From positions 62,001-126,000 of the forward strand of contig JADNRZ010000044.1 in NCBI GenBank assembly GCA_015501605.1: a DNA stretch of 64,000 nucleotides. Reading direction: 5' to 3'. A model generated the notes under the pieces. The model had not been told where the DNA came from. It was given only the letters and a program-made list of their open reading frames with translations, and searched no databases. Made by a program: the position numbers and the translations under genes. Positions 11,161 to 21,505 of the stretch are shown piece by piece. Source of the DNA: Panaeolus papilionaceus. Taxonomy: Eukaryota; Basidiomycota; Agaricomycetes; Agaricales. Position 1 is the stretch's first letter. Each line of letters begins with the position of its first letter.

Positions 11161-12015
11161 GTGTGTGGAAGAAAGAGCATGAGTATGCGTTCCTGCAGCT
11201 CAAGGCAGCGCTTACACGTGAGCCCGTACTCAAGCGTCCCAAGTTCGATGGTACCCCATTCATCGTGCCCATGGATGGGTGCAAGTATGGGTTCGCGGGT
11301 ATGCTCTCGCAGCGGGAACAACGGTCATAACTAGTGGGAAGCTGATTATTACGTATGCCCCTACTTACAACCGTGTTGACCCAGTTGGTGCGCCTCGGTT
11401 GAGAGGCCGAAAACTCATCTTGGGTGTGCCCCACAGGAGCAGCGAGCGACTGCGAGCCCCATACTGACTCCGCTGCTCCATTCTCTTCTTTCCCGAGCAT
11501 GCGTCTGTCCGGTGAATATGAAGGACATGTAAAGCGACCTTAATCAACGCTTTAATTCCCCCAGCAGTTCTCTGCCCAAGTTCGCTCGGTTCTCAGTCTC
11601 CCTCTGAGTCTACAGTAAGTGGGCTATCTTTCATTGAGACTCTAACGTAGTCATAGTATCTCTGTCGTCCCATTAACGTTCCTTTGTCTCCTTCTCCCCA
11701 CACACACCTCCGCCGTAATCCAACAGTTTTAGTGTCTACTCGAAATGGTCTTCAAGTTTTCGTGCAAGTAGGTGACTGATTCGCTGTCAACAGAAGTCGC
11801 ATGTGTACATGGCATACAATTATTACGCTACTCCCAGATATCATATCGCATCTTGGATCTAGTTAGGCGATGATGTGTGGTACTGTCATATCATAATTTA
11901 ATTTGAAACTTGCAAGTTATTGGTACTGCATCAAGGGCGGCCTAAAGGAGTCTCGACCATCATTCAATGTCAATCATTGTCAGCATCGGGAAATAGAGGC
12001 TAATGCCTCGGGTGA

Positions 12016-12042
12016 GTTATCCGAACTGCAACGGGGTCGGAG
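12016..12042 (+). repeat. 27-bp inverted repeat, left arm
   Basis: Begins GTTATCCGAACTGCAACGGG and ends GTCGGAG. It is the exact reverse complement of 16467-16493. The two arms enclose the LTR retrotransposon; without it they would be about 0.39 kb apart. Confidence 0.75.
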
Positions 12043-12107
12043 TACGGCTCAAGGGTTGCTCGGTGAATCAGTATCTGCGTCCCTGTGGCCTCGGTGGCTC
12101 AGAGAGG

Positions 12108-12663
12108 TGATGTGCGCGTTACGGTAAGTCTAGATATGAAAATGATATAAAATAAAATATAATATGTGATGATGAGAGGATGAGGATGGTGTGACGATGG
12201 ATGAGTAAGCGCGACGTTGCAAGGTCGTGGGGTCTGCGAGTGCTAAGGGAAAGGTGTGAAACGAGAGGAAGGGTGGTGCCGAATGCACGCGGAACGACGA
12301 AATACGAACGAAAACGAGACGAAATGCGAAATACGAAGACGACGAGGGACGATGGCGACGAACTGGGGCGAAACTGAGGCGAAAACGTGTCTATTCTGTG
12401 GTGGAAATAGTGTACAGTAAATAAAGTACATGAGGTGCAGTGGTGCTACGCAGGTAAACTAAAAAGGTAATATGAACGAAAAGAAAAGAAAATGAAAGGA
12501 TTTAAGAAAACTAGCGCCGAAGCGTTTCAAGGAATCGAAAATAGAATGAAAAATAAACAAAATAAACGAATAGGGCAGGCACCGTGCAGTCGGGGAATGA
12601 AGGAGGAATGGTAATATACCGAAAATGCGAAATTCGGGAGGGATGTGGCTTCGGAGCTCATCA
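12108..12663 (-). repeat. 3' long terminal repeat
   Basis: Plus-strand left LTR, which is the 3' LTR in the element's own orientation. It is 556 bp, with TGATG...CATCA tips and no difference seen from the other LTR. That implies insertion too recent for visible mutation. Confidence 0.9.
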
Positions 12664-12665
12664 TA

Positions 12666-12675
12666 TTCCCCTCTT
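12666..12675 (-). promoter_or_regulatory. polypurine tract of the LTR element
   Basis: On the minus strand AAGAGGGGAA ends two bases before the LTR start (TA then TGATG). This is the position expected for the plus-strand primer of reverse transcription. The same 17-bp context recurs at 13213-13229. Confidence 0.65.
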
Positions 12676-13212
12676 GCTGAGAATGTGACTGTCCCCAGTC
12701 ACCTGAGGACCTAGTATGTACCTAAAATGCGGAACGAAAGCGAAATAGGGATGAAAACGAACGAAAGACGACGAGAACGGGTGAAGAAAATATACTATAA
12801 ACTGAGTAAAATCATGAAGTGATGAAATAGAGCACTGATGGGTAACGAAAAACGAAGTAATGAACGAAAATAGAATGAAATGGCGCCGGATATGTGATGA
12901 AGATGGTAAATATGATGCGAACGAATGATAACACAATAAAATAGACGAAATACGAATAATACACGAATGAAATGGACCTCGAATCTGCTTAATAAAATGA
13001 AGAAAGCAGTAAGAAAATAGGAAGCCCTCAGTAAATCATCACTGGGCTAACGATGCGTTGAAACGAATCGCAATAAAACGAGAAACGAATGACGAGAGCG
13101 AAGGGTGAATGTTGAAGACGAAAGGGGGTCAGAAATACGACGAAGGCAATGTGAACGAGAAAAATGGGCAAAAATAACGAAATAAAATCGAAAAATTGGG
13201 GACTCAACCCTG

Positions 13213-13254
13213 TATTCCCCTCTTGCTGAAATTCTGACCGTCCTCGGTCACTCC
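13213..13254 (-). repeat. second copy of the polypurine-tract segment
   Basis: TATTCCCCTCTTGCTGA (plus strand) is identical to 12664-12680, and the next about 25 bp remain similar (GACxGTCC then GGTCAC/AGTCAC). It lies just after the gag stop codon. Confidence 0.7.
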
Positions 13255-13290
13255 TAGTTGAATTCCTCTTTAACCGATGCTCCTAAATCT

Positions 13291-15510
13291 TCAAATGCGT
13301 TGCAAAAATCGTCTATTTCGAATGTGGGTGCGTGGTTTCGTTGATATTGAACCTGCTTGCGGCCGAATTGCGATGCTAGTACTGGAACGATGCGACGAAA
13401 TGCGATGGGACTGAATGGAACGGTTTGACTTTGTGATGATGACCTGCTTCACTGGAACAATATCGGAGCCGGCAGCGCGCTTGTTTCGAATCAAAACGAC
13501 GTCTCTGTGCGGTGGTTGATCTGGACGATGGTGAACAGGAGCGGGTGGCGATGAAACTCGATGGAAAAGCGTTCGAAATCGGTGAAGGAGCGAGTATGGG
13601 AGCGAAGGTCGACGTTGGGGAAGATGAAGACGACGGAATTCCTGTAAAAGTGAGTGCATAATTAAACCGGAAACGATGACGACGATAAAAGAGGCGATGA
13701 AGACGAATAAATCTGAACAAAAAGCGACTATGGATCGAACATAAAATGATAGGAAAACGAAAATGAATGTAACAAAATTGGAGATAAGTGAGAACGAAGT
13801 ATGAATACTAGTAAGAATGAAAATCATCTGTAAAATCATGATAGGTGAAAGCAACGATACAGGAGGCGACTGGAAAAGACTATAAAATGGTAAATGAAGC
13901 TCGGGGGTCGATGACGAAATAGGGAGATCGATAGGACGCAGTGAATCAATGAAACTCGATAGGCACGAAGTCTTGGGAGGGGGCGATGATGATGAGTCGC
14001 AGGTGACAAGTGGGGGGTCTACTTTACTCTGAACAGGCTTATCTTCAATCGACGGAGCTGTGCCGAGTGACGCTGAGGAAACCGGATCGGATGTAGGTGC
14101 TGTGGCGACGATTGGCTTGTCCTCTGGCCTCTGGAGACTGAGTGCTGCGACGAGACGAGTGTGGCTGGACGCTGGAACGCACTGGGACGACGTGATGTCC
14201 TGAGACGAATGAAATGAGCTGTGGTTCGACGCTGAGACGATCTGAGAGGGCGGTGATGTTGTCAGCGATGAAGGTGAGTCCGAATTCGAGTGTAATGCGT
14301 GGGCTGGAGCAGAAAACGACGACGAAGGCGAAGGAAATGGTGAAGAATCGACCTGAGGTTTGTGAGACAACGTCTGGGTGCCACGGAGCGTAACAAGCTC
14401 GGCTTCTAATGCAGCGATACGAGCATCAATTGAGAACGACTCATGAGGTAAGGGAGACGAATGACAGTGATTTGGAATGATGGCATGAAGGAATTGCGGA
14501 GCAGCGACCTGATTCGGATTGAGGCGATGATACTCGTCGAATTTCTCCTTGAGAGTCGTACCAGGGATGCTTGAAGGGACGAAGGCGCCGGATGGAAGGA
14601 CGACTTTACCATAATGATTGCGCTGACACCTTCCGTTTCGAATGTAATCGATGACGGCGTAGCATTTTCCGATAAAGTGACTGAAACCGCCGCAAAAATG
14701 ACATGATCTTCGTGAACTGGGTGCTGATCTCGAATGAACTTTGAGCCGTGACTGCTGAATTACCTCGTGAATCGATTTCGTGAGTTCCTGAGTAAGCGCT
14801 GAGACTAGGGTCGTGATATCGTTCAATGGGACGATTCCCAATGAAGACGAAGGCTGAGACGAGGGAACAGGACGAGGATGATGATGTAGCGCTGATGAAG
14901 CTGATGACGAAGGAACGGAATTGGCTGAACATCGAAGAATGAAACAAGCCGCTTCGTAAATGCGATCAACGGGCCATGGATCGTCGTGATGAAAATCTGG
15001 GAACTTCACCTGTAAACGAGCTAAAATCTTGTCCTGAAGCTGGTCTTGAAAGCCAGTAATGAAGAGACGGTGGCTATCGATGTCTGAAAGGCGGGATTTC
15101 GACATGAGGAAGTTGGATATGTGAAGAAAGCGACGATAGTACTGTCCTAGAGAGTCGATGTTGTGAATTCCGGCGTGATGAGTCTCGAAAATGAGCTGCT
15201 GGAGGTCAGCGATCATGAACTTGTTGTGAGTCGAATCAGCGTCGGGGTAGAGCGCGAGAATAGCGTCCTTGAAAGCTGCGTAATCGGGAGGCTGAGTCGA
15301 GAACTGAGGGAACGACTGCCAGAAATCGGAGACCTCGAAATCTGCGTAGAACACGATGGCGTCGATCCATTCACGTGCGCTCGTGATCTGTCCTTGCTTG
15401 AGTAAGAATTCGACGGTCTCGAAATAGCGGTGAATTTCTCGGGTATGCGCGTGAGTGAAGGTGGGGGCATTCTTGGAGCCTCGAATCGGTAAAGGAATAA
15501 TGGTGGACAT
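13291..15510 (-). CDS. Gag-like protein with CCHC zinc knuckle and C-terminal hydrophobic region (739 aa)
   Basis: A single exon. Residues 1-190 resemble retrotransposon capsid sequence (REIHRYFETVEFLLKQGQIT, DFWQSFPQF, YPDADSTHNKFMIADLQQLI). A nucleocapsid-type zinc knuckle CX2CX4HX4C uses C270, C273, H278 and C283. The next about 250 residues are Ser/Pro-rich and low complexity. Unusually for a gag protein, residues about 545-630 form two long hydrophobic stretches (ILQMIFILTSIHTSFSLISN onward, and SDLFVFIASFIVVIVSGLIM), followed by an Arg-rich tail. Family knowledge says gag assembles the particle and binds element RNA. The membrane segments could target particles to a membrane, by inference only. 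There is no pol frame downstream. Confidence 0.82.
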   Translation of the reverse strand: MSTIIPLPIRGSKNAPTFTHAHTREIHRYFETVEFLLKQGQITSAREWIDAIVFYADFEVSDFWQSFPQFSTQPPDYAAFKDAILALYPDADSTHNKFMIADLQQLIFETHHAGIHNIDSLGQYYRRFLHISNFLMSKSRLSDIDSHRLFITGFQDQLQDKILARLQVKFPDFHHDDPWPVDRIYEAACFILRCSANSVPSSSASSALHHHPRPVPSSQPSSSLGIVPLNDITTLVSALTQELTKSIHEVIQQSRLKVHSRSAPSSRRSCHFCGGFSHFIGKCYAVIDYIRNGRCQRNHYGKVVLPSGAFVPSSIPGTTLKEKFDEYHRLNPNQVAAPQFLHAIIPNHCHSSPLPHESFSIDARIAALEAELVTLRGTQTLSHKPQVDSSPFPSPSSSFSAPAHALHSNSDSPSSLTTSPPSQIVSASNHSSFHSSQDITSSQCVPASSHTRLVAALSLQRPEDKPIVATAPTSDPVSSASLGTAPSIEDKPVQSKVDPPLVTCDSSSSPPPKTSCLSSFIDSLRPIDLPISSSTPELHLPFYSLFQSPPVSLLSPIMILQMIFILTSIHTSFSLISNFVTFIFVFLSFYVRSIVAFCSDLFVFIASFIVVIVSGLIMHSLLQEFRRLHLPQRRPSLPYSLLHRFRTLFHRVSSPPAPVHHRPDQPPHRDVVLIRNKRAAGSDIVPVKQVIITKSNRSIQSHRISSHRSSTSIAIRPQAGSISTKPRTHIRNRRFLQRI

Positions 15511-15617
15511 AATGATATAACGGAGGTGACGGTAGTACTGTGGAGCGAATAACGGATCGGCGTGATAACGAGTTACGAGATGATGATGCTAATGAATGTG
15601 TGAGCGCTTCAAACAGA

Positions 15618-15636
15618 CCCCTCGCGGTGGGCTCCA
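15618..15636 (-). promoter_or_regulatory. primer-binding site of the LTR element
   Basis: TGGAGCCCACCGCGAGGGG on the minus strand, 4 nt after the 5' LTR. Its complement ends GGGCTCCA, the form of a tRNA 3' acceptor end with CCA, as expected for tRNA priming. The tRNA identity was not determined. Confidence 0.7.
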
Positions 15637-15640
15637 AATT

Positions 15641-16196
15641 TGATGTGCGCGTTACGGTAAGTCTAGATATGAAAATGATATAAAATAAAATATAATATGT
15701 GATGATGAGAGGATGAGGATGGTGTGACGATGGATGAGTAAGCGCGACGTTGCAAGGTCGTGGGGTCTGCGAGTGCTAAGGGAAAGGTGTGAAACGAGAG
15801 GAAGGGTGGTGCCGAATGCACGCGGAACGACGAAATACGAACGAAAACGAGACGAAATGCGAAATACGAAGACGACGAGGGACGATGGCGACGAACTGGG
15901 GCGAAACTGAGGCGAAAACGTGTCTATTCTGTGGTGGAAATAGTGTACAGTAAATAAAGTACATGAGGTGCAGTGGTGCTACGCAGGTAAACTAAAAAGG
16001 TAATATGAACGAAAAGAAAAGAAAATGAAAGGATTTAAGAAAACTAGCGCCGAAGCGTTTCAAGGAATCGAAAATAGAATGAAAAATAAACAAAATAAAC
16101 GAATAGGGCAGGCACCGTGCAGTCGGGGAATGAAGGAGGAATGGTAATATACCGAAAATGCGAAATTCGGGAGGGATGTGGCTTCGGAGCTCATCA
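15641..16196 (-). repeat. 5' long terminal repeat
   Basis: Plus-strand right LTR, which is the 5' LTR of the element. It is 556 bp and visually identical to 12108-12663. It should hold the promoter that drives gag on the minus strand. Confidence 0.9.
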
Positions 16197-16466
16197 GAGG
16201 GCAGAAGTAAAGTGTGAATAGAAGTATATTCCTGAGATATATATATTTGTACCATACACTGGGAGACACGATATCCATGACCTCAGAAAGCCCCAACATG
16301 AAGTTGACTGAGAACATTTCAAAACCAAAAATGGCATGATGTCGTTAATATTGGCATATTGGGAACCTGACATTGATAGGGTGATTGCGAACTCATCGAA
16401 GAGAGTGCAGGGCCTTCTAGATCAAAGTCGGGGAATTGCACACTGCCTCTTTGGTTTTGCAATGTT

Positions 16467-16493
16467 CTCCGACCCCGTTGCAGTTCGGATAAC
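16467..16493 (-). repeat. 27-bp inverted repeat, right arm
   Basis: Exact reverse complement of 12016-12042. Read outward, both arms encode LSELQRGR in one frame. This may be chance, or it may mark a gene fragment copied in inverted orientation. Confidence 0.75.
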
Positions 16494-16700
16494 ATAGCCA
16501 AAAAGACATAGCATTTTATCATATTTACAGTCAACAATTGCAGGACCTGAGCAGAGGACTGGCCACCCTCCACCTCTTCAAATTGTGGGGGTCGCAAGGT
16601 GTTCGCAATAGAACAATAACAAAAACACTTCAAGGATATGGTTTAGTGTATCTGAGGTACAAATCTAACAAGTATCGAGACGAGTCTCTTGGTCAGCTGT

Positions 16701-16773
16701 GTGGACCTGGTCTAGGACAATTCAATTGCAGATGGGAAATGCTAAACAACATTGTGTCCTAGACCAGGTCCAC
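16701..16773. repeat. 73-bp foldback with 19-bp perfect arms
   Basis: GTGGACCTGGTCTAGGACA (16701-16719) is exactly inverted at 16755-16773, around a 35-nt spacer. Arms this long and perfect suggest a mini inverted-repeat element or a structured transcript end. No target duplication was resolved. Confidence 0.7.
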
Positions 16774-16975
16774 CACAATGAGGCACCCAAAGGGGTAACT
16801 CACAGGAGACCGAGACTACAATCTCATAAACATCGATATCTAATTTGTCTAATTTAAAGAATGCTTACAACGTGTTGCTTGGCATGCAGATTATCCAGTG
16901 TGCGCACAATGACCTAGGTTCAGCTTGTAGGTAGTTGGGTGGAGGTTGTGGGATGCCATACATATGCACTATTTG

Positions 16976-16983
16976 TATAAAAA
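16976..16983 (+). promoter_or_regulatory. TATA box of GTPase gene B
   Basis: TATAAAAA, 50 bp before the ATG at 17033 but only 14 bp before the alternative in-frame ATG at 16997. That spacing favours 17033 as the start. Confidence 0.5.
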
Positions 16984-17032
16984 CCTCTCTAGCAAAATGT
17001 ATCCATCTTCATCAAAACGCAGGAGCAGGGCA

Positions 17033-18131
17033 ATGACGATGAAGGCTTCAAAGGTTTCTCTCGACGATATGGTCATTGTGTATGTTCACATTTCCTATTC
17101 ACTCGCATCACTTTCTTGAGCTGATCCGTTGATTGTCCCATTATAGCGTGATGGGTCAGACTGGAGCCGGAAAGAGCAATGTAAGTACTAGTCGTCCTGC
17201 TCAACACTTGGAATTCCTTGACATCTAACTCCTCTACAACAGTTCATTGAGAAACTCGTGGGTGCCAGCGGCGACCAGTCAGCATTACAACCCTCCAGCA
17301 AGAGTCTCAAACCAGACACAAACGATATCCAACTCACAAGGATACTCAACAATCCAACATATGGCGACAGGATCGTTATTGTAGACACACCAGGATTCGA
17401 CAACGGCCACAACTTCAAGAGCGACACGGAAATCCTCAGAATTGTTGGGAAATGGCTCGAAAAGGCGTGAGTAACCATTCAACTGCATTCGAGCATGACA
17501 CGATCGTCATACTTATTTCTATTGCATTACAATAGGTACAAGGGGCAGCTGCAGGCCAATTTAGCCGGTATCTTCTATCTCCACCCGATTTCAAGCAACC
17601 GGATGACAACGAGGCCGGGCAAGAATCTTCCCGTGCTCAAAAGTCTAACTGGAGATGCTGCGGCTGGACGCGTGGTTTTCATCACCACGATGTGGGACCT
17701 GGCCAGAGATGAGACCAGGAGAGAAGTCTTTAGGAAGCGACAGGAGCAGCTCACGAAGCAGTTTTGGCAGGTAAGTTATCATAAATCCAGCATCGTCGTC
17801 CATCGCTCACTTCTACGCTCTGGATAGGACATGCTGGACGCTGGCGCTCAGCATAAGCCGTTTGAAAATACACATGCCGCCGCTCTCGATTGCATGAACA
17901 TGCTGCTTCCTGACTACGCTATGCCGGATCAGGATACGAGAGTCACGGAGAACCAGGTTCAAAGAACCGTTGTGGATATCGAGCGGTTAACCGTCATGCC
18001 ATGGTATCAGAGGTTGTATTTGATTCTTCCGAAGCGATTCAGGATGGTGAGTGTCGCCTTTTAAGTTGTGCGATGTGGTTTTCATGATATCCTTTCTTTC
18101 GTATCGACAGGTTATCAGGAGAAACCGGTGA
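17033..18131 (+). CDS. P-loop GTPase family protein B, shortened (259 aa, 6 exons)
   Basis: Exons: 17033-17079, 17147-17180, 17243-17466, 17536-17770, 17828-18046 and 18111-18131. All introns are GT-AG and the total is 780 nt. The motifs are P-loop GQTGAGKSN, DTPGFDN and FITTMWDLARDE. It is a close paralogue of gene A: FIEKLVGASG, DRIVIVDTPGF, REVFRKRQEQLTKQFWQ and MLDAGAQ align directly. Two differences stand out. Exon 5 is 195 nt (65 codons) shorter, removing most of the helical segment but staying in frame. The last exon has only seven codons including the stop, so the Pro-rich tail of A is absent. An in-frame ATG at 16997 would add 12 residues. GTP binding is expected; the role is unknown. 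The gene may be a functional short form or an early stage of decay. Confidence 0.8.
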
Positions 18132-20200
18132 GGAGGTCGATATGTGGGAGAGAAGGTGTGATGAAGACGAACTAGAAAATGCGAAAACCGAGGTGTAAGA
18201 GCTTTCCTTGCTCGCAAACTACGTACAGTTTATGTGTAAACAGTAGAACTATGGAAAATCCTCGAACCTTCGTAACCAAGAGCGTGCAGGGGATACCGAT
18301 GCTGGGCTCATCAGCAGCTATTCCAAACAACACCGTTCTGGTGCACCGGATTGGTTCAATCGCTCGTCTGCCCCAAACGAGGAGCATTGGTAAAATTCTT
18401 CTATTTCTTGAAGATGGCGGTCTTCTCCTTGTTGCCGACAAGCGGTTCGTCGTGGCTGTCGGGAGCTGTTGGACTCCATTTATGACATTTCAACGCTCCA
18501 AAATATGTCGTGCTGCCTAGAGTAGAGGTATTACAATGGTGAAATGAAATGGAACGAATAGGACATGCGTGATAAGGTGAGGCAAGAGTGTCAAGGCAGT
18601 AGCGTTGATGTTGAAAAGGATGAGGCCTGACCCACATGACGTCCATAAATGTCGGAAATCATCACCATTACCATAACGGATTGCATCCCGTTCAAGTAAA
18701 GAACTTTTGTAACAAGTGACTATGTCAGGAACACGGTGAGATAAAAGAGATATTTGTTCCAAGTAGAGCATTTCAGCTTCATTTCAACTTCATTTCGATT
18801 TCATTTCGAATTCCTTTTAAGTCTCGGCAGCTCCGGCAAGTCTAAGTCGCGGTAAAATCCGAATGATGACTCGTTGCAACGCCCCTCCCAACAGTCCTGT
18901 CGCAACAATGTTTCAACTGCTTGGAATGTTGGCGGTTTATTGGAAGCCTTGTTGGGACCTACACTCCAAATTAAAATGCGGTCCAAGGATTCTAATTCAC
19001 TTGTTCATGTAAATTGTCTCACTCTAGCGCGACGATGGGTCGCTTGGCTCGCATTTAACTTTTTATCTATTTGCTGGAGGACGCAGTTCTGTTCGCTTGC
19101 TCATCACGACGACAACACATTTATTCTGGCACTCCACGCATAACCACCACACTCGAAGCCACCGACTATTTCGCGGAGAGTACTACAACAATATTCTGGC
19201 CCAGCTCGTCCGAAATCACCACCAGGGGCAATGTCACACTCTCTACCTACCTCGTGGCTGGTGGTCCTCACTATCACATCGACTTGCCACCCACTGCTAC
19301 CCTGTTCACACCAACGGTAGCTCCTATCACTCACAATCATTACAGTCTCCAAGTCATACCCACCGTTTTACGCTGCGCTAAAATATCTCTTCAGGATTCA
19401 TCAAACAGTTCACAGAACCTTGACCATAACGATTCTCCAACGCAAATCTTTAACGTTCTCCGGGATCACAGCTAAGTTTTCAGCTAGACATCTTCCCCCA
19501 TCTCCTCTCAAGTTCACGAGATTCTTCCCCTTGATATTATAGTTCAAAGTGCAGCACATTATCAATCACCATCACCAATTTCCGTTATAGCTTGCCTATT
19601 CTCACTCACAGTGATACTGAGAGATTCACAAAGCAAGGCTATCCTCACTTTTTCACCTCCTCGCCGTTCCGAATCAATAGATCTAGCGAATTTTTCTCAT
19701 TCAGGAACACTGTCTTCAGAAAGCCCCGAATTGGTACTGACAACGACAGCATGACGAAGAAACCTCCACACATCAAGCTCGTCCAATGCAACTCATGCAT
19801 TAAAACCTGAGCTATAGTGAGTCATTACCTCTTGAATCCAAATTTCTCTTATATTCCCTCTCCATTTCCAACCATCCTTTCGCGTCGTACATCCCCTTGA
19901 TCCATCCAACACCATATGCCGTCCAACCTCCCCCTCATGTATCCAACAGCATACGCCCTCGGACATCCTACCTACAATCCCACCCCTGCTTCTACCTTGC
20001 CCATTGCATGGTCAACGGCGATCTCACACCCAGATCCCCCATGCCTAATTCCCCAAGTCACCTAGTCATTCCTCTATTGTAACTGTAGTCATGGTTGAAT
20101 GACAACGCGCATGACTCCTCACCAGACGAGGTAAACTGCTCGCATTTGCGCTGACGAGTAAACCTCGTCCCCTCGCCGGTTGTCACACGACGCACAGTGT
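18132..20200. other. gene-poor stretch
   Basis: Short open frames (18179-18520 and 19071-19475 plus) show no recognised motif or splice-supported continuation. Near 18771-18815 there are about four imperfect 12-nt repeats of a CTTCATTTCAA type. Pyrimidine-rich sequence occurs around 19480-19600. No RNA gene was recognised. Confidence 0.5.
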
Positions 20201-20204
20201 TGGG

Positions 20205-20590
20205 TTTACACACCCCTATATGGCGCCATGCAGTACATCGGGTCTACGCACCTGTATCTCTCGTGTTTCACGCGCCTCGCCGGGTTTACGCACCCAATTT
20301 TTTGTGGCTTATGCACCCATATCTTTGTGGTTTACGCTGCCTCATCATGTGGTTCACGCACCACATTGGGTCTACGCAACCGTCCCTTTTTGTGGTGTCC
20401 ACACCACTTCGGGTTTACGCACTCGCCTTTCGTCGTGGTTTACACGCCACGTTGGGTTTACGCACTCAGACTCTTTTGTGGTTTATGCATCAGTTTGGGT
20501 TTACACACCCACATCACTATGGTTTACGCATTCGCCTTCTTTCGTCGTTTACGCATCACACTGGGTTTATGCACACCCTTTTTTCCATAC
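20205..20590 (+). repeat. degenerate minisatellite with GGTTTACGCA core
   Basis: About 16 imperfect copies of GGGTTTACGCAC / TGGTTTACGCA occur at alternating spacing. They give a higher-order period near 42 bp, for example 20368, 20410, 20452 and 20496. Because the period is nearly a multiple of three and lacks stops, it creates long open frames in all three plus-strand frames. These are not taken as genes. Confidence 0.75.
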
Positions 20591-21505
20591 CCATCTCTGT
20601 GGACTACAAACGACAATCATGATTTAACTCCCATTTGCGCTTTGGTTTACACATCTGCATATGAAATTGCTGTTATGCGGGTTAATAACCATCTGCCTTA
20701 TCTACGGTGTACACACCATATAACCCGACCGACTTTGGTCCCTGTCTGGCGTCGTAAAACTTACATACTCCGAAATGGTAGGCTTCTCTCACCCGCCACT
20801 GGGAGCGAGCCAATGTTCAACGTCTGCTGGGCGGCTTCGCTCACTTTTGGGCGAATCCTTCTCCGACTATTGGCTCTCAACCTGGGGCAGTAGTATTGCC
20901 CTCTTTCCACCCCACATTGTAGCTTCTAGGCTACAAATACCACTCGACGACGAGCATCGGAAAGAGCGAGATTATTTGCTCCGAGAAGCCCTACACTACA
21001 GTCTTGGTCTTCAATACTTGTAAAATACAGGTCCACCATTGGATACATCTCAGAACGATGACGAGCTAAGTTGATAGATAATCGTCCACGATGTTCGTAG
21101 CGGCTTGAGGGAATTCCGCACATTTAATACGCGCCATCTTTTTTCTTGGGAGCTCAAATATTTTGCCCAATTTTATCATATATCCCTCATCTCGCATATA
21201 AAATCAGATAAATAAAAAGATGGCTCGCTTGTGGAGGGAGCGCGCTATTTTGTGCACTGCGAGGTATCATATCTTATCACTAGCTTGATCCCTTGGTCCT
21301 CCTGAGAAACACCATATATTTACCCTACCTATTTTTCTGACGCGAGGTACTCTGTTAAATCAGAGCGAGAACGCTTTGTTTCTGAACGAGCAGTCAGCTA
21401 TTTCCAAAGGCCGTATTTGCCGAGTGATCCGATCTTGCCAGTTTCCCACATTTCGATATCAACATGGAAATGGGACAAATAAATGACTCGTCAAGTTCCA
21501 GCCTA

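Larger units (their letters stand above)
9788..12107. other. gene-poor stretch with repeat remnants and a possible orphan 5' gene end
   Basis: No intact gene is supported. A minus-strand frame at 10420-10710 (96 aa) has no recognised motif. About 10930-11160 is a diverged copy of sequence at 32220-32415. Around 11570-11767 a pyrimidine-rich leader precedes a short frame, ATG at 11744, reading MVFKFSC. It could join through a GTAGGTG donor to the open frame at about 11915-12107, which the LTR element then interrupts. That gene model is speculative: no family is recognised and no continuation is visible beyond the insertion. Confidence 0.35.
12108..16196 (-). mobile_element. gag-only LTR retrotransposon, 4089 bp, very recent insertion
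   Basis: Two 556-bp direct repeats (12108-12663 and 15641-16196) look identical by eye. They begin TGATGTGCGCG and end GAGCTCATCA, giving 5-bp inverted tips. GAGG flanks both sides (12104-12107 and 16197-16200); it reads as AGAGG if the last A of the element is shared. In minus orientation a primer-binding site follows the 5' LTR (15636-15618), and a polypurine tract precedes the 3' LTR (12675-12666). The only large frame is the 739-aa gag-like protein. No protease, reverse transcriptase, RNase H or integrase motif is present, so the element must rely on another element's enzymes. About 630 bp of non-coding, purine-rich (plus strand) sequence lies between gag and the 3' LTR. Confidence 0.9.

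Noticed and set aside
12664..13290. Possible pol remnant in the LTR element
   Set aside because: Frames in this 630-bp spacer are short on both strands and show no protease, reverse transcriptase, RNase H or integrase motif.
20180..20893. 237-aa open frame rich in Thr, Leu, Phe and Cys
   Set aside because: It runs through the GGTTTACGCA minisatellite; the other two forward frames are equally open, and the product is repeat-derived low complexity.
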